Assembly (NCBI RefSeq): GCF_003573695.1
Contig: NC_039358.1
Span: 238,952,741 to 239,016,740, forward strand
Origin: Papaver somniferum
Taxonomy: Eukaryota > Streptophyta > Magnoliopsida > Ranunculales > Papaveraceae
Length of the DNA stretch: 64,000 nucleotides
Direction of reading: 5' to 3'
Of this stretch, positions 45,555 through 56,089 are shown in pieces (positions within the stretch are counted from its first letter, which is position 1; each line of letters opens with the position of its first letter). The position numbers and the translations under genes are program-made. The notes beneath the pieces are model-generated. The model worked only from the letters and a program-made list of their open reading frames with translations, was not told the DNA's origin and made no database searches.

Positions 45555-48500
45555 TCTTGTAAAAGGAGAAGGAGGCAGAAAATAGGGAGAAGAAAAGAGA
45601 GAGATTTCTTATTCATGTGTATTAGACAAACAATAAAGCCTCTATTTATACGGCTAGACACAAGGGCATCCCAATAATAAACGAGATTCATCATATATAT
45701 TCTTAACATAATTACACGTTTATAACACTCCTCCTGATGACATTGTGTCTAAGCTAATTGCCTCGTTAAAACCTTGTCAGGAAACCACAAAGGGACAAAA
45801 CCCGATCGAAGGGAAAAGAGTACAATTGTGAGTAAACTTAGAACCGAGCTGGACATGCATATGTTTCCTCATTAAAACCTTGACAAGGAAAAACCTAGTG
45901 GGACAAAACCTTGACGAAGGAAAAAGAGTACAACGTGATAGTCCAGTAAAATACCTTTCACTATGATGCTCCCCCTGATAAGTACTTCAGTTAAATCTTG
46001 GCTTGCAAATCTTTAAGTCGAGACTTCCCAATTTCGATGAAAGAATATCTTGAATGCTGGAGATAACAATGCTTTCGTGAAGAAAATTGCTAGTTGATGA
46101 AGTCCTGTTTTGTGTTAGTCTTCTAAAAGTAGAGTTTTCGAGTCTTCATGGTTTATTCAAACACATTGAGGACTTGCTTCTTGGATTGCTAGCTTCTCGG
46201 AGATGATTTGCAAAAGTAGTTGATGTAGTTTCTTCAACAAAGTGCCAAGATCTGAATACCTTATCATACGTGAACAAAAAATGGATTTGTTAGAAGGAAA
46301 TCTGAATTCTTAGGAGATGATTAAGTTGATTTGGCTTAATCAAATGTGGGAATCCACTAAACAACCAAAATTTATACAACTCCCCCTTGGATGACCATCA
46401 TGTTGAATTATATTGTCTCACAAAAACCTTGCCAGTAAAAACCAATGGGAAAAAAATATGGACAAAGGGAAAAGAGCATAAATATCAACATTAAAAGAAG
46501 TTTAAATGTCAGAGATGTTTCCTCGTTAAAAACCTTGTCAGGAAAACCACATTGGAAAAACCTGAAACGAAGGGAAAAGAGTACAACTTTTGAAGATTTA
46601 TGAATGCTAACGCAAGTATATGAGTATTATAAAAAATAAGCATCATAACTCTAGTCTATATCAGATAGACAAGTTTTATGCAAGCATAAAATTTAAACTG
46701 CAGATAAGAAAAATAATTTTATGCTGCTAAAGCATGGATTTTTGTGTTTTTAAGGACTCCTCAAGAGACCTATAACGTTGAATTCATCAACTAATTAATC
46801 CGGATTTTTGGCTTGTACCAAATTTCTAAAAACACATAAAGGATTGTTAAACCTGACATTGTCGAGTTAAGTGGATGCGTTAATGTAATTTGAATCCTCT
46901 AAGGATTACAAATTCGAAAATGTTCTCCAACCATAAACGAGTCCTTCAAGGACTACCATGCCAATTATATAAGGAGAGCAATTATTGAACCAATCCTAGG
47001 GTCTAATAAAAATAAAACCCTCAAATCGTTTTTATAACGAATACATTTCTCGTATAATGACGCAATATGACTACACCAACATGTAATTAATAGGTTTGGC
47101 AATTTTAAGGCGTTAAATTTTGGATCCAAAATTGCGTCAATCAAGAAATTTTGGATTATATGCCAACCAATCACATATGTCGATATTCCTCTGTAGAGGG
47201 GTTCAAAACCACCATCATTTATTTTAGTAGCTACTTTAAATGAATATTCGACAATCATTTTTGTTTACCACGATCCCACACAATTATCAAGTATATGCAT
47301 ATTTTGAAAAAATCAAAATTTACTGGTACCAGTTCCCGCGGGCATTATTACCTCCTCCTCTTCAAATGAGGAGATATTAATTTGAGAATGTGAATCATAT
47401 TATGATAGACTCTATCGGAGCATTATCTGTATATGTAGCAAAACGCTACATTTTTGCTAGAAGTGATTGGATTTGCCTTTTCAAACGGCATTAGCTTATG
47501 GAAAAGCTCATTGGGAAAATTTCACGCCTATTATTTAATGGCAGCCATTTTTGGATTTGATCCGATGAGAGAGAAATCGGTATAACATTTAAGTTAACAA
47601 ACACCGACTTCTAGTGTTGTATAGTCTCCCCCTGATTATGGCGGAAATATTTTCATCTCATATACGAAAACAAGTTCACGGAGTATTATCCGATTAAATC
47701 GAGGACATATACTCGTAATAACATCTGGATTTTAACAATACCAGTTGGACCGTAGATAATAACTTTAAAAGTCATAAAAAATGTCCAAATAAATAAATAA
47801 AATTATAGTCTACTTGACGTACAAATTTAAAATCAACCATGGATTCGTTGGTTAGACCAAGAAATACATAATTTAATTCATTCACCTAAGAATTAAATTA
47901 TAGACACTTTATTTTAATTAAAGAAATTAATATCAAGATCAATATAGTCACTACAAGGACTAATTAATGATTTAGGCTAACAAGCCGGGTGCACACCCAT
48001 TGTTCTTTTATGTCCTATTGTATTTCAACATCAAGTTGAACGGTCTTAATTTAGGAGATTAGTATTAAGAAGAAGAAAAATTTGCTCAATATCCGTTAGG
48101 AATACAACAATTGGTGTTCGCAATTGTGAATAATATGCTAACGACATCTCATCCGTCTAGAATTTATAGAGAAACCAATTTCAATTGACATATATGATTC
48201 TTTTGTAAAAAATAATAAAAATAAATTAAAATATCATTGTCGTTATTGATTTTGGTTGAAAATGGCAAAAAAAAAATTAAGAATATGCCAATTTATTTTC
48301 TCACATCTTATAAAAAATGATGGAGAAAAATCAACACCGATTGGTTTATACAGTACACCAAAATTGCATCGAAAAAATAAAAATAAAAATATAACATGCC
48401 GCACTAGTCACCACATATAGAAAATCCATTATGTGTTGAAGATGGTTTCTTGTAGATACATAGAAACCAATTATAATTAAATCACATGATCTTCATCGAA

Positions 48501-48905
48501 TGGACGAAAATACCAAAGTTAATTGGTCGTAGGTTTTTCAACCATGCACGTGATTCGTTACCATAAAGGTATTTAAATTGCGGTGACACCAATTTTTTTG
48601 GCAATTACAGTTTCAATAAAGGAATAGAAATTGTGTAAACCATCTTTCAATGACTTTTTTGTTTTGTTTTTTTAAGATAATCCTTTTTAATCTAAACGAC
48701 GCTGAATCGGTAGAGCTTCGTGCGTGATAATGTCTTGTAAAAGGAGAAGGAGACAGAAAATAGGGAGAAGAAAATAGAGAGATTTCGTATTCATGTGTAT
48801 TAGACAAACATTTAAGCCTCTATTTATAGGGCTAGACACAAGGGCATCCCAATAATAAACGAGATTCATCCTAGATATTCTTAACATAATTACACGTCTA
48901 TAACA
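45555..48905 (-). mobile_element. Short non-autonomous LTR element with 173-bp LTRs
   Basis: Both LTRs are 173 bp (45,555-45,727 and 48,733-48,905). They start TCTTGTAAAAGGAGAAGG and end TATAACA, and AACCA flanks the element exactly on both sides (45,550-45,554; 48,906-48,910). The internal 3.0 kb holds no readable retroviral domain. The minus-strand open frame at 46,965-47,258 is not recognised. It has the same primer-site context (CGTGCGTGATAATG beside the right LTR) and the same repeated 3' modules as copia 1 and 2, so it is a derivative of that family that lost its genes. Confidence 0.85.
45735..46590. repeat. Repeated CTCGTTAAAACCTTG...GGGACAAAACC...AAAGAGTACAA modules
   Basis: At least four diverged copies lie at about 45,757-45,822, 45,868-45,932, 46,410-46,475 and 46,519-46,590. 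Each has TCGTTAAAA-CCTTG, a GGAAAAACC-AGTGGGACAA-like core and GAAGGGAAAAGAGTACAAC. Related copies occur in copia 1 (24,575-24,625; 24,688-24,750; 24,990-25,070) and copia 2 (40,433-40,490; 40,523-40,605), always just inside the 3' LTR. Confidence 0.7.
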
Positions 48906-49019
48906 AACCATTTTTATTAATAATTTTTTTATTTAAAAACTAAAACCCAATCCATCAAAATCAAAAACTATAACTTAATCCAAATAACAATTCGATTTTT
49001 TTTTTCCACACAGTATTTT
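48906..49019. other. Short spacer, nothing recognised
   Basis: AT-rich sequence after the target duplication of the short LTR element. Confidence 0.4.
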
Positions 49020-49560
49020 TGGCAAAAAATCATTCTTAAGTCCCTGTAATCTGTTCCTTTGAAGAGAGATTAATTATTGATTTAGGTATCAAAAAAGAAT
49101 GAGGTCATTCTGTTATCGGAAAAAGAAGTTATGAGAAAAACAGTCGAAGAAATGCCCAAATTTACAACTGGTTTAGTGGACATTTATGTAAACCGATTCT
49201 AGTCTAGGGAAAAAAATCACAGAAAAACTCTTAAATTTTACAATATGTCGATGTTCGAAGTCTTATAAACCGATTCCTAGAATCGATTTACAAGTGGATG
49301 AACGTATACAGATTCTGGGTTGATTTTTTTTTTAAAAATCAAAATTTCTACATGTTTTAATGATGATTTAAGATTAATTTATTTGTAGGTTAACATGATT
49401 AAACATCAATTAATCACCCGAATTCACACTAATTAATCAAGGATAAATTAGTCATTAAGTAAAATATATTTGGATAAAGAATTTTCCATTTTACTTCTAA
49501 AGTACTGTTTTTGTCTCATAGTGGCAAGCCTCAAATAAAATGTCTAGGCCTCAAACTAGG
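49020..49560. mobile_element. Decayed relative of the palindrome-bearing elements
   Basis: The end at about 49,400-49,510 (CTAATTAATCAAGGATAAATTAG, AATATATTTGGATAAAG, TTTACTTCTAA) parallels 23,165-23,265 of the second Mutator-like element. The interior has short inverted units of another motif: TAAACCGATTC (49,190; 49,267) with GAATCGATTTA (49,280). No clear terminal repeats or target duplication were found. Confidence 0.35.
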
Positions 49561-50487
49561 GAGGATAATATAATTTTCCCAATCTTGTTAGATAAAGTAG
49601 AATATTCTCCGCTGATGTAATCAATTTCGGTCGAGAAGATCGAACTTTCCCTGAATTTCACTATTTCGACGATGGCCAAAAGATTCTGTCAATCTTAGGG
49701 AGAAACCCAGGGGAGAAACTCATCAAGACGAGTCAGGCCAATGTGGAAATCTTATTATATTAATAAAATCAAACTAGTTCTAAAATATTTTATTTTTCCT
49801 TTTGAGTGTGGAATTAAAAATCATATTCCCAATGTTGAATTTCAAGTTTGTCTAAAATCCCTAATATCTTCTTCAATTGTTTGATTAAGTGGTATAAATT
49901 TTGAAAAGAAAGGTTGTCGGGATTTCACCGAGATTTTTTTGTTGCATAAAAACTTAACAAAATACTCTTTTCATTTGGTAAATCACAAACATCAAAATAA
50001 TCATAAGAGCATCTCTGATGGTGTATAGATATGTATCTATGTGGAGACCTAAAAAGAAAGCTATTCAATAAGGCATGATACAAATAGATAATACAAATAA
50101 ATTTTTGTTTTGATAACCATATCCATTGGTAGTTGTTTTCATGTTTATTTTGATACACTTGTCACTTATTTGTAGAATAATTAATTTAGAAAATTTAACA
50201 AGAAAATGAAAACAAAAACAAAAAACTCGTACTCTTTATAAACTCAAACCTTGTGTCAAATTAACTTTTATTTAGCCAACAACCACCAGGAAGATTTTCT
50301 GCCGTTCATAGTCTCTAAAATCTTAGATGACATAGTATTTTTAGAAACCATACTCTATTAGAGATTCCCTACTTATCCATTCTTACCTCCATGATATACT
50401 TCCACTAAATCTCTTATTTGTGGGGAGCAGAGTGTGTGTCTGAAAATGAATATCTTCATCTACTCAAGGACATTGTTCAGTACGGAC
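49561..50487. other. Intergenic with a possible small MITE
   Basis: No gene was seen. At 50,008-50,372 the ends GAGCATCTCTGATGG and the reverse complement of GGGAATCTCTAATAG could be terminal inverted repeats of a MITE, but no target duplication is evident. Confidence 0.35.
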
Positions 50488-50492
50488 CAAAG

Positions 50493-52848
50493 TGAAAAAG
50501 AGGGGTACAACAACCACACCCAACAATTCGATTAGAAATCTGTATGGACAAACTCCAATATACTTTCTAGAGAATCAACTAGACAATCAGACTCAATCTA
50601 GATAAAAGTATATCAAAGAGTTTATATCTCAATCTCTCGATTTGATATATACTCAAGCAAATAGAAATCGGCGAGTCTTTATCAAATATTAGAGAGATAA
50701 CTTGGATGGTACTAAAGACCAATATCCAAGTGTCAATCAATTTAAATCAACAACTAAAAGTTCAGATATTCTAATTGATTGAACAACGCACAACCTGTGA
50801 TATTTCAATTATATAAAAAAATATAATGCGGAAAAGAAATAACACAGACACCATAATTTTGTTAACGAGGAAACCGAAAATGCAGAAAAACCCCGAGACC
50901 TAGTCTAGATTGAACACACACTATATTAAGCCACTACAGACACTAGCCTACTCCAAATTAACTTCGGTCTAGACTGTATAGTTGAACCCCAATCAATCTC
51001 ACACTGATCCAAGGTACAGTAATGCTCCTACTCCTCTGATCCCAGCAGGATGCTACGTACTTGATTCTGTTAGCTGATCTCACCCACAACTAAGAGTTGC
51101 TACGATCCAAAGTCGAAGACTTTAATAAACAAATCTGTATCACACAAAAAAGTCTACGGTAATAGATAAATCAGTCTCCCACGAATATACCTACGAGTTT
51201 TGTTCCGTCTTTTGATAAATCAAGGTGAACAAGAACCAATCAATAAACCAATCTTATATTCCCGAAGAACAACCTAGTATTATTGATCACCTCACAATAA
51301 TCTTAATCGACGCAGCGAAAAAAATATCGTGGAATCACAAACAATGAGACGAAGTGTTTCTGATTACTTTTCTATCTTGCCAATCGGAGATATAAAATCT
51401 CAAGCCAATTATTTCAATTGTACTCGTACGATAGAAACATCAAGATCAGATCACAAAAATACAAGAAAAATAGTATCGGTCTGGCTTCACAATCCCAATG
51501 AAGTCTTTAAGTCGTTAACCTGGTTTAGAATAAGAAACCAAAGGTTAAAGGAGAATCGACTCTAGCTATGAAACTAGTATCACACATAAGGTGTGGGGAT
51601 TAGGTTTCCCAGTTGCTAGAGTTCTCCCTTATATAGTTTTCAAATCAGGGTTTGCAATCAATGTTAGCTTGGTAACAAAGCATTCAGTATTCACCGTTAG
51701 ATGAAAACCTGATTAGATTCAAGCTAATATTTCTCAATCGTTGGATCGAAAACTTAGTTTGTTACACACAAATGAAATGTCCAATTTTGGGTTTACGAAC
51801 CGTTCCCAAACATTAACATTTGTTGGTTCAACAATAGTTAACCAAATGGTTAGCCATATGATTACTTTCATATCAACCATACTCTTCTTCACCATAACTA
51901 GTTCAAATGACTCAAATGAACTAGTTAGAGAGTTGTTCTATTTCTTAGATCATAGTAACTACACAAGACACAATCGAAGCAAAAACGGTTTGATTCACTC
52001 GAATCGGTTCATGAACTTTATACCCACGGTTTTCAAAAGCATTCCTTAGTTTAAATAAACATGAGTTCAAGAACAACCGGTTTTAGATATAACCTGCTCA
52101 AGTTCGCGGACTGGGTTCGCGGACTTAAGCTCATGGAAGGAGTTCACAAACTCCAGCGGAAATTCTCGGGTCGAGAACTTCCGCCAGTTCGCGGACTTGG
52201 CACACGCCACTTCCATTTCTCTTGATCAACAAAGTTCGCAAACTTTGGTTCAAGGAATAAGGACTTATACATATATGTGTTTCCACAATAATGCTTATAT
52301 CCTACCAATGATTATGTAATCTAAACTCTCATTTCAATCATTGAAACATTCTCAGAGGACGGACATAGCCGTTATTCACAGACCATTTTTCGTCAGAGCA
52401 ATTTTCAAAGTGATTGAAACATAACATGACTTTCGTCACTAGGTAAAGATGAATTCGGCTAAAGCGAAAGCTTACCAGCACATATTTCGAGAAATAGATA
52501 GGCGAGATAAACTCGGCTCGAAATAGAAAATGTGCATAATGAAAGTCTATATATCAAAACGACTTTTGTCTCAAGAGTAGAAGATAAAATAGATAGAATT
52601 TTGAGTGACAGATAAGTTCAAGTCTCCACATACCTTTTAGTCGATGAAGATCCACCAGTTCCTTGAGTAGCCCTTCATCTTGTATGATGATTGCCATGGA
52701 GTTCTTGAGCTCAACTACACTTTATATCCTAGTCCGAGACCTTTAGCTATGTAGGGTAGAAATCAAGACTTATAGTTTTGATCACTAACATTGACAAACA
52801 TGCTTGAGATAGAAACGCATGCGAGTTCGACCAAGCAATGCTCTAACA
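50493..52848 (-). mobile_element. Long (2.36 kb) solo LTR
   Basis: The sequence starts TGAAAAAGAGG and ends GCTCTAACA, so in the opposite reading it is TGTTAGAGC...CA. CAAAG flanks it on both sides (50,488-50,492 and 52,849-52,853). A promoter-like ACTATATAAGGGAGAACTC lies on the minus strand near 51,625. No primer site, gag or pol sequence is attached. The large size and ends suit a long-LTR element (copia SIRE/Angela group or a gypsy); the group is not settled. Confidence 0.82.
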
Positions 52849-52853
52849 CAAAG

Positions 52854-53470
52854 AGTAAATCAGAAATATTAAGACCTAAAAATAAAAAGAGAAGCATTTT
52901 TAGTTGAAGAGAAACAACATATGTAACACCACGTGTTTTTAGCATGGCGCATGCTCAAAGATGTGCCATGACATGAAATGAAGCTTCTTCTCTAGTTCAG
53001 TTCCGTAGTAAAAGGAACATTGGGCTAGGCCTATACAGTGCCAAAATGGCTCACTATGTTGGGCATATGGGTCGAGGCCAATATGGAACCAAGAGGGTAT
53101 AAGTTGTAAGCTATATTGGCCAAAGGACAATCTCGCACCATAATCAGCAATAGACCAGAGAAGGATGGCCTTGGAAATGTACAACCATCATGGTTGGACG
53201 TTGGAGTAAACTATGGGCCAAAGCCGAAAGTACAGCCATCATGTCCATTCACTGGACTTGGCTTAAGAAATGTTCAGCCATCATGGTCGGACATGGGAAC
53301 TGTCTTCTTAGCCAGAACTGAATGTACAACCATTATAGTTGTACATTGCAATTGGCCATGTACAGCCATCACGGCCTGATTTGGTGAATGCCATTTTTCT
53401 CCCCTAATATAAGTTGTAAAAATGACTTCAAAACATACAGAGGGAGGGTAGTTGGTTGAAGGTGCATATG
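52854..53470. other. Unassigned sequence with short TACA(A/G)CCATCA repeats
   Basis: No gene was recognised. The motif GTACAACCATCATGG or GTACAGCCATCA(T/C) recurs at about 53,180, 53,231, 53,273 (GTTCAGCCATCATGG), 53,326 and 53,359, with inverted partners. The plus-strand open frame 53,116-53,379 is made of these repeats and is probably not a gene. Confidence 0.4.
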
Positions 53471-53489
53471 CGGACTATGCACCAAGTAA

Positions 53490-53990
53490 TAGCTTCATCA
53501 ATAGTACAAATTGGGGCTTAGGTGACAGTTAAAAGCTGTCATCAAAATATTTAGATGACAGTTTTGAAAAAATATTTGTACTGTCACCAAAACCCCTGTT
53601 ACGAAAGGTCTTTAAGAAACTGTTGCGGAATCATGACCATAAGGTAACATCTTTTTCATTAACCTGTCATTGTTAACAACTTAGGGTAACAGTTTCTTGT
53701 TGAAAGTGTCATCAGAAAATCATTTTGTTGTGTTAAGGTAACAGTTCTTTACTGAACCCGTTATAGTTGACAACTTACCATAACATTTTCTAATTAAAAC
53801 TGTCATCATATACCCATTTTTTTCACACCAGCCATCTTACAGTAACATTTTCTTTGAAAAAACTGTCATGAAACGCTATATAGTATGGGTTCTTTAAAGA
53901 ATCTGTCACATAAGCGGTAGTGCGGTACTATGGTACCAGTTTCATGGACCTGTCTTAACTTACGATAAATTTCTAAAATTTAAACTATCA
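53490..53990. repeat. Array of short inverted motifs, possible CACTA or Mutator subterminal region
   Basis: GTGACAG/CTGTCA(C/T) and GGTAACAGTTT/AAACTGTTA-type units repeat in both directions every 30-60 bases, with intervening T-rich spacers. Dense subterminal repeats like this mark the ends of large DNA transposons, but no CACTA terminus was found. Confidence 0.35.
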
Positions 53991-54199
53991 TTTTAATTGC
54001 TTCCTTAATTTCCCATCTGGTAGATGGGTCACTCACAAATGATAAGAATAGATGCCAAAAATAGAGAAATATATTAATAAAAATGTTTCTACAGACAAAT
54101 GTTTCTACAAATGACTTCTACAAAATGCTAATATATACAAGTAATTAACATCAACTACCAAACATTGCAAGCTCAAGACCAAACAAGACAACAAACTGG
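53991..54199. other. Spacer, nothing recognised
   Basis: AT-rich, without coding or repeat features. Confidence 0.4.
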
Positions 54200-54254
54200 A
54201 AACAACATACTCTTGCATAGTGGTTCTAAGAGAGAACTCAATAGTCTAGTCAAC

Positions 54255-54560
54255 TCAAAAGATGATTATACCTTGTGATTTTTGTCGCACAATGGGTGTT
54301 CGCTGAGAAGCTTTAATGTTTCCGAGGCTGGAGATTTCTGTTGTTAAGTGGTTCAACATTACTAAATTTTTCCTTGTCACTGTTATCTCAAAAAACGAAA
54401 CACAAAAAGATGCTTTCTTCAATTTATCCTCAACTATAGATTGACATTGGAGATGGTCGATCAGCTGATTCAGTAGAAAACTTGTACAGGCCGGTATTAC
54501 ATACATCTAAAGCATCCATCACTACATTGTCAGAAGAAGCTAAATTCAGTACATTCATTC
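54255..54560 (-). pseudogene. Exon-like segment of an unidentified gene
   Basis: Two overlapping minus-strand frames look protein-like. One reads NVVMDALDVCNTGLYKFSTE then SADRPSPMSIYS and a stop. The other reads LLNQLIDHLQCQSIVEDKLK then NLVMLNHLTTEISSLGNIKA. A single frameshift could join them. I do not recognise the family. It may be a 3' remnant of the gene that starts at 58,790. Confidence 0.25.
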
Positions 54561-55924
54561 CAATACTACAATGTACTAAATAATATATTGTTGAACACTA
54601 TTAGGAGCTGAACACAGTTACATTTATGTATACTAGTTGACAAATGACAGGACCCACATCCATCACCATTTTTGAAACACAATATATAAGCTTTGATTTT
54701 TGTACGGAGCAGAAAAAAAATCTTTATGTACCACCTATAGGTACCTTGGGTTTTAGTACTTCCATCTGATGAACGAGAGATGTTTATTTTAATATTGTTC
54801 AGTCAAATTACTTGCAGACTGGCAGGAGTGAGTCTGGTCGGCACACAAGAAGAAGACTACACAGTTAACACACATGAAAAATAAAGTAAAGGGTTTAGAA
54901 ATACTAGAACACTTCAATATATAACTTCTAAACAGTAAATACTCATTATGACCGTATTCTACTCAAACTATGCAAACATAATACTGGAGAGAAATAGTAC
55001 ATCTTCACTTATGACATGATGGAAGCAGTGTCAATTACCACTTCAAAAAATAGTCAAAAAATAAATAAGAATTAATGGACATCAATCTATGCATATAATA
55101 AGACACACACGTACCTGAGCATAATAAACTAGTTGTTCGCATGCCGACCTTTTAGCTTTGATGCTCTCAACATCAAATCCAAGATAAAAAATTTACCCTT
55201 CAATTTCAGGACACCAATCTATGCTCTCAACAACCAACCCAAGAAGACCAACACAGTATTAGGCGAATCTGCATACACCTGGTTAGTGGAGGTCTCCATA
55301 GAATTGCTTAATACTAACCCGAAGTCCAATATTTCCAAACTTTATGGATTCTTCACGCCACAATTTGAATCTGATCACACAAAATATTTACATCAATAGA
55401 AGTTAACATCTGTGGTATTTGATCCATTACTGGATTTCTCCAATAAGCTCTCTAATACCACTATATAATTCAACAGTAGACTATTTATTTCATAGAACAT
55501 CAGTCATATGAAAACCGAGATGAATTTAACCTATTTGCCATTAGGTTCATGCAAAAAGACAAAGATCAATCCGTCATAAAAAGGAAAGAGATAACTAGAT
55601 ACACCAACAAATTGCACATTCATCGACTGTTTATCCTGTACCCATCTGCAAACGCATAAAGAAATTCTGTTTAAACTCATATACAAGAAGAGAACACTTT
55701 TGGGTCATGTATTACCACATTTTCTTTGTTAAAAGCAATACATAAAGAACATAACAAAATCAGTGTCTACGTCTGAGTAAACCGAATCCTTAATACACAA
55801 ACACACCGATATATTATGCAGTGAACTACAGACTTTCAATATAACAAATGGTCTGTTATTTTTGTTTGTGAGAATTCTAATTTTAATTTTGATAAGTCAA
55901 ACCTTCCATATTCCATCACGACTG
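54561..55924. other. Intergenic or intronic, nothing firm
   Basis: AT-rich sequence. An open frame at 55,133-55,399 (plus) has no recognisable domain and could be chance. Confidence 0.4.
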
Positions 55925-56089
55925 CAGTGACGGAGGGAAATTCTGTTACTCCTGGGGTCAAAATCGACAGAAACAATATTTTTAATCCTCGACTACCTAA
56001 TTTTCCCCCAAAATGGATATATTAACACTAAAACTTAAAAACAAGTTGGGTCTAAAGACCCCGCTTGTATCAATGTGCCTCCGTTGCTG
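55925..56089. mobile_element. Possible hAT-like MITE
   Basis: A 165-bp segment with ends CAGTGACGGAGG and the reverse complement of CAGCAACGGAGG (10 of 12 match). No 8-bp target duplication is visible. It abuts the exon-like segment on its right. Confidence 0.5.

Noticed and set aside
52763..53184. Minus-strand open frames beside the long solo LTR
   Set aside because: One lies across the LTR end and the other in the TACAACCATCA repeat region; neither has domain features.
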